From assembly GCF_002850745.1 (NCBI RefSeq), contig NZ_KZ559471.1, positions 287,091-351,090 on the forward strand: 64,000 nucleotides of DNA, given 5' to 3'. The position numbers and the translations under genes were made by a program. This document shows positions 8,732 to 18,676 of this stretch, in pieces. The notes beneath the pieces were generated by a model that ran no database searches, was not told where the DNA came from, and saw only the letters and a program-made list of their open reading frames with translations. The first letter of the stretch is position 1, and every line of letters begins with the position of its first letter. This DNA is from Nonomuraea indica. Its GTDB lineage: Bacteria; Actinomycetota; Actinomycetes; Streptosporangiales; Streptosporangiaceae.

Positions 8732-9703
8732 TCAGGCGGGAGCCGTGCCGAGCCAGCGGTGGTAGGCGCCGACGTCGACGTTGCTGCCGCACACGATGGT
8801 GACCACGTGCCGGCCGGCGAAGCGGTCACGGTCCTCGAGGATCGCCGCGATGCCGAGCGCGGCCGACGGTTCGACGACGAGGCCGGCGTGGTGGAGGAGC
8901 ATCCGCATCCCGGCGATGATCGATGACTCCTGGACCAGGACGGCGTCGTCGGCGACCAGGAGGAGGTCGTCCAGGACGGCCGGGATGGGACACCGTCCGG
9001 CGACGCCGTCAGCGATGGTGTCGGTCGAGTCGGTGGTGACGACGCGCCGTTGGCGCCACGAGTGCGTCATCGCCGGCGCGCCCAGCGGCTGGACGCAGAT
9101 CACCTCGACGTCGGGCGCCAAGGCCTTCACCACATGACCCACCCCGGTGGCCAGCGCCCCGCCGCCCAGAGCGATCAGGACGGCGTCGAACGACCGCCCG
9201 GTGTCCACCAGTTCCAGGCCGATGGTCGCCGCGCCCTCGCAGGTCTCGATGTCCAGGCTGTCTTCGACCAGCCGGATGCCGTCGTGCCGTGCCATGGCCG
9301 CCGCCCGCTCGCGAGCCATGTCGAAGTCGCCGTCCACCAGCTCCAACCTGGCGTCCAACGCGCGGATGCGATCCAGCTTCGCCGCAGGCGCGAAGCGGGA
9401 CGCCACGACGGTGACGTCGAGCCCCCGGCCGCGACCGGACCACGCGAGGGCTTGGCCGAGGTTGCCCGCGCTGGCGCACACCACTGCTCGCGGGCCCTTG
9501 TCAGCGAGCAGGCTCGCGACCACCTCGGTGCCGCGGCCCTTGAAGCTGCGGACCGGGTTCGCCGTTTCGAGCTTGATGCTCACCGCGCACCCGAGGTCGG
9601 GCTCCAGCGCCTCGCAGCGGTACAGCGGAGTGTCGAGGAACACCGGGTCGATCACCCGGCGAGCCGCCCGGATCCGATGCGTGTCGAGGCGCGTCTCCTG
9701 CAC
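8732..9703 (-). CDS. PLP-dependent threonine/serine dehydratase family enzyme
   Basis: This 323-residue fold-type II PLP enzyme resembles threonine ammonia-lyase, which converts threonine or serine to 2-oxoacids. The PLP-lysine motif is NPVRSFKGRG. The phosphate-binding glycine loop is ALGGGALATGVG, and VCASAGNLGQALAW is the usual Ser/Asn-Gly-Asn-rich substrate loop with Ala in place of Ser. It has no C-terminal ACT regulatory domain, so it is of the short, feedback-insensitive type. GTG 9703 is the likeliest start, though no strong ribosome site is visible. Related racemases cannot be excluded. Confidence 0.82.
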   Translation of the reverse strand: MQETRLDTHRIRAARRVIDPVFLDTPLYRCEALEPDLGCAVSIKLETANPVRSFKGRGTEVVASLLADKGPRAVVCASAGNLGQALAWSGRGRGLDVTVVASRFAPAAKLDRIRALDARLELVDGDFDMARERAAAMARHDGIRLVEDSLDIETCEGAATIGLELVDTGRSFDAVLIALGGGALATGVGHVVKALAPDVEVICVQPLGAPAMTHSWRQRRVVTTDSTDTIADGVAGRCPIPAVLDDLLLVADDAVLVQESSIIAGMRMLLHHAGLVVEPSAALGIAAILEDRDRFAGRHVVTIVCGSNVDVGAYHRWLGTAPA

Positions 9704-9767
9704 GAGGCGGCAGCCTAGCAGCCGGTGCCGGCTGCGGAGACGGGGTGCTGCGGGCCTGCCACGGCGG

Positions 9768-10532
9768 TCAGGCGGGTGCGGTGAAGTAGGCGGCGCTCTC
9801 GGCGTCCGTCGGGTAGTACGACTCGATCGCGACCTCGTCCAGGGTGATGTCCATCGGAGTGCCGAACGTGGTGGTCGTCGAGAAGAGCCGCAGCTCCCGT
9901 CCGCCGAAGCGGAAGACCATCGGGATGGCGACCTCGGACTCGACCGGCCGGCTCGCCTCCTCCGCATGGGGAGCCAGGAACTCCTCGTAGAGCGCGGTGA
10001 GCTCGGGGTCGGGAGCCGCGGCGAGTTGCCGTGCGATCCGGACACGCAGCAGCGCCCGCACCTGCGCCAGGTTGACGATGTGCGGAGCCAGCCCACGCGG
10101 GTCCAGCCCCAGCCGCACCATGTTGATCGGCGGGACCAGCAGGTCGGCGGCCACCCCGGTGAGGAACGGGTCGAGGGCGCGATTGCTCATCACGATGTTC
10201 CACCGGCTGTCCACGGCCAGCGCCGGATACGGCTCATGCGCCCGCAGCACCCGTTCGATCGCATCCCGGGCCGCGGACAGCGCCTCCTGATCGAGCGGCC
10301 GCTCGGCATAGCGGGGCGCGAAGCCGGCGGCCAGCAGCAGCCGATTGCGCTCACGCAACGGCACGTCCAGCTGCTCGGCCAGCCGCAGGATCATCCCGGC
10401 GCTCGGACGTGACTTGCCGGTCTCCACCAGGCTGACGTGACGAGCCGACACCTCGGCGGCGATCGCGAGGTCCAACTGGCTGAGCCGCCGGCGATGCCGC
10501 CACTGCCGCAGCAGTTCCCCCACCGTGTGCAT
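9768..10532 (-). CDS. XRE family regulator with MmyB-like ligand-binding domain
   Basis: This 254-residue protein has an N-terminal XRE HTH (LLRQWRHRRRLSQLDLAIAAEVSARHVSLVETGKSRPS). It is followed by a long PAS-like MmyB domain with the characteristic YPALAVDSRWNIVMSNRALDPFL and LRLFSTTTTFGTPMDITLDEVAIESYYP. MmyB domains are thought to bind a fatty-acid-like ligand. The divergent SnoaL-like gene 88 bases away is a plausible target. Confidence 0.9.
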   Translation of the reverse strand: MHTVGELLRQWRHRRRLSQLDLAIAAEVSARHVSLVETGKSRPSAGMILRLAEQLDVPLRERNRLLLAAGFAPRYAERPLDQEALSAARDAIERVLRAHEPYPALAVDSRWNIVMSNRALDPFLTGVAADLLVPPINMVRLGLDPRGLAPHIVNLAQVRALLRVRIARQLAAAPDPELTALYEEFLAPHAEEASRPVESEVAIPMVFRFGGRELRLFSTTTTFGTPMDITLDEVAIESYYPTDAESAAYFTAPA

Positions 10533-10620
10533 GGACGTCGATGCTACTCATCGCCCGGCCGGACGCCATGAAATCGGATGTCATCGACAACCGTCCCGGA
10601 CGGTGGGAACACTGCTGCCC

Positions 10621-11019
10621 GTGACTACGCAGAACGTGACCCAGGACAACAAGAGGATCGTCCAGCAAGCGCTGACGGCACTGGTGGCGACCGGCGACGT
10701 CGACGCGCTCGCGCCACTGCTGAGCGACGACTTCCTTCACCACCGGCCCGACGCCACCTCCAGGACGAAGCCGGAATGGCTCGCCGCTGTGGGCGTCGCG
10801 CTCGTCCACCTCGCCGACATGCAGGTCGAGATCCAGCACGTGCTGGCCGACGGCGATCACGTCGTGCTGCATTCCCGGCGCCGGCTGCCCGGTGGCGGGC
10901 CGGAGATCGCGGTCGTCGACATCTGGCGGCTCGACGACGGTCTGATCGTCGAGGCATGGGAGATCATCGAGCCGGTCTCCCGGGCGGCCGCCAACCTGAC
11001 CTGGTGGGAGATCCGCTGA
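10621..11019 (+). CDS. SnoaL-like NTF2-fold protein
   Basis: This 132-residue protein has the NTF2/SnoaL architecture: an N-terminal helix (NKRIVQQALTALVATGDVDAL), then LLSDDFLHHRPDA, and beta strands VEIQHVLADGDHVVLHSRRRLPGG and VVDIWRLDDGLIVEAWEIIEP. The DxWRxxDGxIxExW pattern is typical of the family, whose members are ester cyclases, isomerases or uncharacterised. GTG 10621 (VTTQNVTQDNKRI) fits the domain boundary better than the longer frame from 10525. It is divergent from the MmyB-type regulator. Confidence 0.8.
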   Translation: MTTQNVTQDNKRIVQQALTALVATGDVDALAPLLSDDFLHHRPDATSRTKPEWLAAVGVALVHLADMQVEIQHVLADGDHVVLHSRRRLPGGGPEIAVVDIWRLDDGLIVEAWEIIEPVSRAAANLTWWEIR

Positions 11020-11064
11020 TCCCTGACCCGGCCACGAACCGGGCCCCGTGACCGTGAACGCCGG

Positions 11065-11089
11065 GGGCATCGGGGACGGCCCGATGCCC
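11065..11089 (+). terminator. Perfect hairpin downstream of the SnoaL-like gene
   Basis: GGGCATCGGG (11065-11074) and CCCGATGCCC (11080-11089) form a 10-bp perfect stem with a 5-base loop, 46 bases after the stop codon. There is no U-tract. Confidence 0.6.
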
Positions 11090-11280
11090 GACGGGCCGGC
11101 CCGCCGTCCTGCAGGGTGTCCGCAGACCTCCACCTTCCGGCGCGCGTGGTGTCCGACGGCCGCTGTGGTCCGGGTCCCACGCCGCTGACCCAGCTGTCCG
11201 GATCACGTTATGGGGGACGGCGCTCCTGCGGGTGATCTACGCTGATCAACTGTCGTACAGGGCAAGACGGGCGAGGCGGC

Positions 11281-12609
<1,329 letters not shown>

Positions 12610-12757
12610 ACTCCGTCCGGGTGGATCCGCGGCACAATCCCTCGCCGAGCTTTCACCCCGCTCCGAGGACGCGACCAGGACCAGCTCCGGCTGTCGACAA
12701 GCGCTGCGCGCGCCCAGAAGCGCATTCCACTTGCCCTCGTGTGCCGCCGCTCGAGGA

Positions 12758-14188
12758 TCAGGCGCGACGGCCGTTCCGTCCCGCCCGACGATCCCCGGCA
12801 GGAGCCGTGATGGTCACGGGAATCCCTGAAGGAGCCTGGGCTCCCGTGATACGTCGTAGTTCGGTCTCGCCTGAACGTACCTGGCTGGTTTGCGGGACGA
12901 TGCCGGCGTCGGCCATCAGGCGGTTCACGTCGCGGCGCTGGTTGGGCAGGACAAGGGTGACGACGCTGCCGGACTCGCCGGCGCGGGCGGTGCGGCCGCC
13001 GCGGTGCAGGTAGTCCTTGTGGTCGCCCGGCGGGTCGACGTTGACGACGAGGTCGAGATTGTCGACGTGGATGCCGCGGGCCGCGACGTTGGTGGCCACC
13101 AGCACCGTGACGTGGCCGTCCTTGAACTGTGCGAGGGTGCGGGTGCGCTGGGGTTGGGACTTGCCCCCGTGCAGCGCGGCAGCCCGTACGCCGCTTTTCA
13201 GTAGCTTTTCGGTGAGCCGATCCACGGCGTGCTTGGTGTCCAGGAACATGATCACCCGGCCGTCACGAGCCGCGATCTCCACAGTGGTGGCCTGCTTGTC
13301 GGAGCCCTCGACGTGCAGCAGGTGGTGCTCCATCGTGGTGACCGCACCCGCCGAGGGGTCAACCGAATGGACCACCGGGTCGGTCAGGTAGCGGCGGACG
13401 AGGAGGTCGACGTTGCGGTCGAGTGTGGCGGAGAACAGCATCCGCTGGCCCCCCGGGCGCACCTGGTCGAGCAGGTGGGTGATCTGAGGCATGAAGCCCA
13501 TGTCGGCCATCTGGTCGGCCTCGTCCAGCACGGTGATGCCGACCTGATCCAGGCGGCAGTCGCCGCGCTCGATGAGATCCCTGAGCCGTCCCGGGGTCGC
13601 AACGACGACCTCGGCGCCACCGCGCAGCGCATTGGCCTGCTTGCCCATCGACATACCGCCGACGACGGTGGCCAGCCGCAGTTTCAGTGACCGGGCGTAC
13701 GGGGTGAGCGCGTCGGTGACCTGCTGGGCCAGCTCCCGGGTGGGAACGAGGATCAGGGCCAGCGGTTGCCGCGATTGGGCACGCTGTCCGGAGGTGCGGA
13801 CGAGCAGCGCCAGGCCGAAGGCGAGTGTCTTGCCCGACCCGGTGCGCCCCCGGCCGAGGACATCCCGGCCAGCCAGGGAGTTCGGCAGCGTGGCCGCCTG
13901 GATCGGGAACGGCTCTTTCACACCGAGGCCGGCGAGCATCTTCATGAGCGCGGGCGGCATGTTCAGTTCAGCGAATGTCGCGGCTGCGGGCAGGGCCGGG
14001 GTGACAGTGACCGGCAGTGCGAATTCTCCCTGCGGTGCGGCCGAACGCCGCCCGTAACGACCGGAACGGTTGGGGGTGTCTGAGCGGCCCCGAGCCGGCG
14101 AGCCGAATCGGTCGCCCCTGCCGGGGTTGGCGGAACCGCCCGTACGGGCGGGGGAGTAGCGGTCGTGCGCGCGAGTAGCGTGGTTCAT
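12758..14188 (-). CDS. DEAD-box ATP-dependent RNA helicase
   Basis: This 476-residue RNA helicase has all core motifs: Q motif (FPIQAATLP), motif I (GRGRTGSGKT), Ia (PTRELAQQV), II (DEAD), III (SAT) and VI (HRGGRTARAG). The first 60 residues are an Arg/Gly/Ser-rich disordered extension (RYSPARTGG...NRSGRYGRRS), likely an RNA-binding tail. ATG 14188 follows a strong Shine-Dalgarno sequence (GAGGAAGG). It lies downstream of the cold-shock gene on the same strand, suggesting a role in unwinding RNA in the cold (inference). Confidence 0.93.
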   Translation of the reverse strand: MNHATRAHDRYSPARTGGSANPGRGDRFGSPARGRSDTPNRSGRYGRRSAAPQGEFALPVTVTPALPAAATFAELNMPPALMKMLAGLGVKEPFPIQAATLPNSLAGRDVLGRGRTGSGKTLAFGLALLVRTSGQRAQSRQPLALILVPTRELAQQVTDALTPYARSLKLRLATVVGGMSMGKQANALRGGAEVVVATPGRLRDLIERGDCRLDQVGITVLDEADQMADMGFMPQITHLLDQVRPGGQRMLFSATLDRNVDLLVRRYLTDPVVHSVDPSAGAVTTMEHHLLHVEGSDKQATTVEIAARDGRVIMFLDTKHAVDRLTEKLLKSGVRAAALHGGKSQPQRTRTLAQFKDGHVTVLVATNVAARGIHVDNLDLVVNVDPPGDHKDYLHRGGRTARAGESGSVVTLVLPNQRRDVNRLMADAGIVPQTSQVRSGETELRRITGAQAPSGIPVTITAPAGDRRAGRNGRRA

Positions 14189-14492
14189 GCAGAACCTTCC
14201 TCGATGCGGCACGTGTCAAGTGTTTCTCGACGCGATGAACGGCGTGAAGAACAGCGAGCACGAGCCGAAGAAAAGACGAACCGAGCCGGCGGGAAACGGC
14301 CTGGCACCGGGCGTCGATAATGGTCGGCACTCGCCGGCGAGAACGGCGGCTGCGATGCCGGTCAGAGGGCTGGAGCGGACTCGTGCCCGAACTGGAGCCA
14401 TCGGTGGTCCATCCGGCGTGCGGCGGAAGGACGGCTGTGCTCGCGGTTTGTGAGGCCGTCACGGCACATCGGGTGCCGCACGAGCGACGCGG
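14189..14492. other. Untranslated region between cspA and the helicase gene
   Basis: About 300 bases with no supportable gene. It is the probable long leader of the helicase mRNA, a feature common in cold-induced helicase genes. A short hairpin (GGCAC-5-GTGCC, 14464-14478) is visible. I see no other feature. Confidence 0.4.
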
Positions 14493-14520
14493 GGGGCCTG
14501 CGCCCTTCGGCGCGGGCCCC
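14493..14520 (-). terminator. Terminator of the cold-shock gene
   Basis: Twelve-base arms 14493-14504 and 14509-14520 pair with one G·U-type position, closed by a 4-base loop (GAAG on the minus strand). The hairpin begins 20 bases past the csp stop codon. It is GC-rich and lacks a U-tract. Confidence 0.65.
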
Positions 14521-14540
14521 ACCTGCGTGGTGCGTCAGTG

Positions 14541-14747
14541 TCAGGCGGAAACGATGTTCTCGGCCTGCGGGCCCTTCTGGCCCTGGGTGACATCGAAGGC
14601 CACCTTCTGGCCCTCGTGCAGCTCGCGGTAGCCGCCCTGAGAGACGATGTTGGAGTAGTGGGCGAAGACGTCGGCGCCGCCGCCGTCCTGCTCGATGAAG
14701 CCGAAGCCCTTTTCCGCGTTGAACCACTTCACGGTGCCAGAAGCCAT
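14541..14747 (-). CDS. cspA: CspA-family cold-shock protein
   Basis: This 68-residue single cold-shock domain protein acts as an RNA chaperone. Both RNP motifs are present: [14 protein letters not shown] (RNP1) and [10 protein letters not shown] (RNP2). It ends with [10 protein letters not shown], as in other CspA proteins. ATG 14747 is preceded by AGAGGAGA. The leader upstream contains a canonical intrinsic terminator (14840-14878), so expression may depend on reading through it, unless the promoter lies downstream of that hairpin. Confidence 0.97.
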   Translation of the reverse strand: MASGTVKWFNAEKGFGFIEQDGGGADVFAHYSNIVSQGGYRELHEGQKVAFDVTQGQKGPQAENIVSA

Positions 14748-14839
14748 GTTGATCTCCTCTTGATAGGTGCAAAGCCGAAGTCCGCGTCGGACGGACTCCG
14801 CGTCGCCGCGATAGAGGCCCACACCCGGAGAAGACCGGA

Positions 14840-14878
14840 AAACAAAAATGCACCTGAGGCTACATACCGTCAGGTGCA
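14840..14878 (-). terminator. Canonical intrinsic terminator upstream of cspA
   Basis: On the minus strand TGCACCTGA and TCAGGTGCA form a perfect 9-bp stem, extendable by GG/CC inside a 12-base loop, followed immediately by TTTTTGTTTT. U-rich terminators are rare in such high-GC genomes. It lies 127 bases after the MerR-type gene stop and 93 bases before the csp start codon. It is either the end of the MerR transcript or a leader attenuator for csp. Confidence 0.8.
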
Positions 14879-15004
14879 CACAAGTTCTTATGGGTACCAA
14901 AACTGCAACAGGATTCAACCTAGCACACATTCAGGCGTGCTGTGCATGCCCAGTCCCCGTCCCTTGTTCAGAATGGCGGCGGGCCGGGGACCACGCTGCC
15001 GTTC

Positions 15005-15367
15005 TCAGTGCCCGGCCGGGTGGCCGCGTGCCTCATTGATGCGCAGCGCTTCGGCGAGCTGGTCCTCCAAAATGATGATCCGGCAGGCGGCTTCGACGGG
15101 TGTGCCCTGGTCGACGAGTTCGCGGGCTCGGGCGGCGAGGCGTAGCTGGTAGCGGGAGTAGCGGCGGTGGCCGCCGCTGGAGCGTCGCGGTTCGATCAGC
15201 TTGGCGGCGCCCAGAGCGCGCAGGAACGTAGGAGTGACCCCGACCATCTCCGCGGCCGCGCCCATGCTGTAGGCGGGGTAGTCCTCATCGTCGAATCGCT
15301 CTTCGGCGCTGCCTGCAGCCCCGGCGGGAGCCTGGTTGTCAGCGCCGACTCGGGAAACTTGATCCAT
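15005..15367 (-). CDS. MerR-type helix-turn-helix regulator
   Basis: This 120-residue protein has a MerR-like DNA-binding domain: YSMGAAAEMVGVTPTFLRALGAAKLIEPRRSSGGHRRYSRYQLRLAARARELVDQG. This holds the recognition helix and the wing motif GGHRRYSRYQL. A short C-terminal helix (CRIIILEDQLAEALRIN) follows in place of an effector domain. No metal-binding cysteines are placed as in metal sensors. The acidic N-terminal 30 residues look disordered. It is upstream of cspA on the same strand, with an intrinsic terminator between them. Confidence 0.85.
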   Translation of the reverse strand: MDQVSRVGADNQAPAGAAGSAEERFDDEDYPAYSMGAAAEMVGVTPTFLRALGAAKLIEPRRSSGGHRRYSRYQLRLAARARELVDQGTPVEAACRIIILEDQLAEALRINEARGHPAGH

Positions 15368-15391
15368 AGATGCCTTTCCTCACGCGAACAG

Positions 15392-15422
15392 GGGGCCCCG
15401 ACGCCTGTTGCGCCGGGGCCCC
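15392..15422. terminator. Very stable GC hairpin upstream of the MerR-type gene
   Basis: GGGGCCCCG (15392-15400) and CGGGGCCCC (15414-15422) pair perfectly around a 13-base loop that itself has complementary CGC/GCG bases. The hairpin sits 25 bases upstream of the MerR-type start codon, so it would also lie in that gene's leader. It could be a terminator from a lost neighbour or a leader structure. The rest of 15368-15765 shows no gene I can support. Confidence 0.45.
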
Positions 15423-15765
15423 GAAGAGGTTCAACACCATCTACCGGCCATCCGGCCGGCCTACTGTTTTCCGCACCCGCCGTACTGCGCGGCGGTGATG
15501 CGGGGATCGCGGATGCGTGACCGTAGACCACCCCTCAATCCTGTGGAACTGCGGTACCCGAGCGGCGAGACTCAGCCGGCAACGGGCGATCCTGATGGCG
15601 TTCAACACTCCCTTCATCTCTTTCCGGACCACTGTCCGGCTTCACCTTCGGCAGCGCGTCCACGATCAGGACCCTGACTGTTGCGCTGGCCCGTCACGTC
15701 CGACCTTCTGCCGTCAACCTTGACTGCATCCTGTTCCGGGCAGTTCGTCGTGGTGCCAGTACTGC

Positions 15766-17069
15766 TTGCTGCTGCCCGGAGGATCGTTCCTTGTGCTGAT
15801 AGAAACACTAGCCCCATCGACCCCGAATGTCTACTACGGCCACTACAGATTTTCTGGCTCGGATACGGCAACCCGCGACCGCGTCTCCTTCGGGCAGAGC
15901 TCGCCTCAGCAACCTCGCACCCGAACAAGTCCCGCCGCTGACAACCCTGTGCTCACCCAGGCACGTCAGCGAGCTGCGCAGATGCGAGAGGAACGTGGCT
16001 GGTCGCGCGATGTCCTCGCCGCCGTCGAACGGACCTTGGTCCTGCTGCTGGCCGGGCATTCCACTGACGAACCGGTCACCTACGCCCAGCTCGACCGGCT
16101 GCGCGGCCGGGGTCGCAGCATCAAGCGGACCGCCGAGATCCTCGCCGAGCTCGGCTTACTTCGCGAGCAGCGTCCCAAGGCGATCTTGGCTTGGATCGAC
16201 CGGCGCACCAGCACGCTGCCCTTTGGCTTCCAGGCCGACGTCCGCGACTGGCTGAGCTGGCTGCATGCCGGTGACGTTCGCACCCGCCCGCGCTCGGACA
16301 CCACCTTGTATGTCTACCTGGGAGCCGTCCAGCCGATCCTGGAGAGCTGGGCTCCCACCCGCAGACACCTACGCGAGGTCACGCGCAAGGACGTCCACGC
16401 CGCCGTCGAGGCGCTGCGCGGGCGCCGCCTCAGCAACGCCGTCACCGCGCTGAAGTCGCTGTTCCGCTTCGCCACCAAGCATCGGCGGATCTTCACCAAC
16501 CCCACCACCACCTTCAGCCGGGAGCCCACCCTTACCCCGAGCGCCTGCCGCTGGATGAGCTGACGCTCAAGACCGCCGCCAGTGCCGCCGTCACACCGGC
16601 GCTACGCCTGATCGTCGCCCTGGCCGCGATCCATGCCGCTCGCCCTCAGGCGATCCGCCTACTCACCCTCGACGACATCGACCTGCCCAACCGGCGGATC
16701 ATCCTCGACGGCCTCGCCCGCCCCCTTGACGAGCTGACCCACGACGCCCTGCGCGACTACCTCGCCGAGCGTCGCCGGTGCTGGCCGCACACCGCCAACC
16801 CGCACGTCCTGCTCTCCCGGCTCACCGCTGCCGGAGTCGAGCCCGTCAGCACCTACTACCTCAAGCAACACCTGCTTGTCCGGCACCAGGTCCGGCTCGA
16901 CGATCTACGCGCCGACCGCGTTCTGGAGGAGGCGCTCAACCGGGGCCCGGACGCGCTCCATCTCGCTGTGGTCTTCGGCATCGAGGAGAGCACCGCCATC
17001 CGCTACGCCGAACAGGCACGCCGACTCATCAACGATGATCAGCACGAGAACGACAACAAGATCAATTGA
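15766..17069 (+). pseudogene. Orphan tyrosine-recombinase-like integrase, frameshifted
   Basis: One frame covers the N-terminal SAM-like core-binding part (RDVLAAVERTLVLLLAG...AVQPILESW...LREVTRKDVHAAVEAL...AVTALKSLFRFATKHRRIF). It runs into a stop at 16561-16563. The catalytic part continues from about 16530 in the next frame (PERLPLDELTL...LIVALAAIHAARPQAIRLLTLDDIDL...TAIRYAEQARRLIN). A one-base change in the C-rich stretch at 16531-16538 would restore a single frame. The Arg of box I and the C-terminal Tyr (RYAEQA) are present, while the HxxR box reads LDDLRADR without its His. No att site or neighbouring mobile gene is visible. The true start may be GTG 15949. Confidence 0.75.
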
Positions 17070-17167
17070 TAGGAAGATGTGGCGGCGGGACAGGTTTTGA
17101 CCTGCGGCACGGCACCTGGGTCCGGACGGTTTCGAGCGGAGTCGTTCAGGTCTTGTTGTCGGCCGGG

Positions 17168-17713
17168 TCAGGCGTCGCTCGGGCCTGGCTGCCAGCCGAT
17201 GTTCTGGGCCCAGGTGTCGGCACGCCGCACGATGTCCCAGACGAAGGGCTCCTTAGCAGAGACGTATTGTTGCCGGTCGTCGCGAACCTGGTTCGCGCAT
17301 CGTCGCTTCGCCTGCGCGAACTCGGCTGCGGCGGCGGGGTGGGCGCGCAGGTAGTCGCGGAACAGCAGGGGCAGTTGCTGGGAGAAGCTGCCGAGCTCAC
17401 GCACGTGAATATGGGTACGGCGGCTGCCTGGCGCCTCCCGGAAGTATCGCTTGGTCAACTCCGGGTTGTTCGCTCGATGCACCAAGCCGAGTCGCTCTAG
17501 CGGTGCCTTGTAGACGGCCAGCGGCTCCAGCGAGCGTACCGAGATTTGGATGTCGATGACCGGCTTGGCAGCCAGGCCGGGCACCGACGTCGAGCCGATG
17601 TGATCGACCCGCAGTGCGACGTCACCGAGCGCCCCGCGCAACGCTGTCCCGATCGCGGCGAACTCCGTCTGCCACGCCGGGTCATGATCCACGATCTCGA
17701 TTGGGTCTCCCAT
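17168..17713 (-). CDS. GrpB family protein
   Basis: This 181-residue protein of the GrpB/UPF0157 family has a nucleotidyltransferase-like fold. The hallmarks are IEIVDHDPAWQTEFAAIGTAL, VDHIGSTSVPGLAAKPVIDIQISV (the GS...D.D active-site pattern) and THIHVRELGS, followed by LLFRDYLRAHPAAAAEFA. Biochemical function of the family is not firmly known. Family resemblance begins at MGDPIEIV, so ATG 17713 is used. No partner gene is adjacent. Confidence 0.9.
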   Translation of the reverse strand: MGDPIEIVDHDPAWQTEFAAIGTALRGALGDVALRVDHIGSTSVPGLAAKPVIDIQISVRSLEPLAVYKAPLERLGLVHRANNPELTKRYFREAPGSRRTHIHVRELGSFSQQLPLLFRDYLRAHPAAAAEFAQAKRRCANQVRDDRQQYVSAKEPFVWDIVRRADTWAQNIGWQPGPSDA

Positions 17714-18038
17714 GCTCCGATTGTCCACGGTGTGAGGCCATCTTCGCGCCGAGACGATCAAAGACGAGGCGGAATCCCAACCGAACCTGGACAGCGACAC
17801 GAACACCGGACAACTTCAACAACTGCAACCGACAGAAGAAGCCACATGAGGAACGAACGAATACCCGACAGTTCAAACTGAGGAGTCTTCAGAAGCAATG
17901 AACTTTCGGACCAGTCGGCGCTCAGGGATCGTTCCGCACCTAGACTCACCTGGCAGCGTGCCAAGGCGCCCGGGACGGTGTGAACGGGTCACGGAAATCC
18001 GGTTGGAATGTGCGGGGTCGGGCCCCTAGCTTGGCGCG
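17714..18038. other. Relatively AT-rich intergenic region
   Basis: This 325-base divergent spacer contains a noticeably less GC-rich patch around 17780-17910 than the neighbouring genes. No ORF here shows family character. It presumably holds the promoters for the grpB-like and CPT-like genes, but I cannot place them with confidence. Confidence 0.4.
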
Positions 18039-18626
18039 GTGACGACTCAAACGATCGTGCTGAACGGCGGATCCAGTTCGGGCAAGTCCGGGATCGTCCG
18101 GTGCCTGCAGGCGATCCTGCCGGATCCGTGGCTCGCCCTCGGTGTCGACACCCTGGTCGACGCGATGCCCGCCGCCATGCAGGCGTCGGAGGCCGGGATC
18201 GACTTCACCCCTGACGGCCAGGTCAAGGTCGGGCCGGACTTCGTGGCCCTGGACGCGGCGTGGGCGGAGGGGGTCGCCGCGATGGCCCGCGCGGGCGCTC
18301 GGGTCATCGTGGATGACGTGTTCCTCGGTGGAGCGGCGTCCCAGCAGCGGTGGCAGAAGGCTCTTGCCGGGCTGGAGGTGCTGTGGGTCGGGGTGAGGTG
18401 CGACAGCGCGGTCGCCGCCGGTCGGGAGATCGCCCGGGGCGACCGCATCAGGGGGATGGCGGCGTCGCAGGCGGACGTGGTTCACGAGGGCGTGCTCTAC
18501 GACCTGGTGGTGGACACCACGCGCGCCGAGTCCTTGGCGTGCGCGCACGAGATCGCCACCGCGGTTTCATCCCGGGAGGCGCGGCGACGGCGACGCGGAA
18601 GTCCGGCACGTCTTCGTAGCGGATGA
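18039..18626 (+). CDS. Chloramphenicol-phosphotransferase-like P-loop kinase
   Basis: This 195-residue protein resembles chloramphenicol 3-O-phosphotransferase. It has a Walker A ([19 protein letters not shown]), an Asp region ([11 protein letters not shown]) equivalent to the CPT catalytic Asp, [10 protein letters not shown] (Walker B-like), and the lid-like part [28 protein letters not shown]. In Streptomyces venezuelae CPT inactivates chloramphenicol. Many homologues have unknown substrates, so a resistance role is only possible. GTG 18039 is the start. The last 17 residues (Arg-rich) run over an antisense coding-like remnant and may be readthrough. Confidence 0.8.
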   Translation: MTTQTIVLNGGSSSGKSGIVRCLQAILPDPWLALGVDTLVDAMPAAMQASEAGIDFTPDGQVKVGPDFVALDAAWAEGVAAMARAGARVIVDDVFLGGAASQQRWQKALAGLEVLWVGVRCDSAVAAGREIARGDRIRGMAASQADVVHEGVLYDLVVDTTRAESLACAHEIATAVSSREARRRRRGSPARLRSG

Positions 18627-18676
18627 CCGGGTCCTCCGGGCGCTTCCAGCGATCGAATGCGAGCTCCGCGTGATCC

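Noticed and set aside
15766..17069. An active mobile element around the integrase
   Set aside because: There is no excisionase, replication gene, att duplication or tRNA boundary, and the integrase itself is frameshifted.
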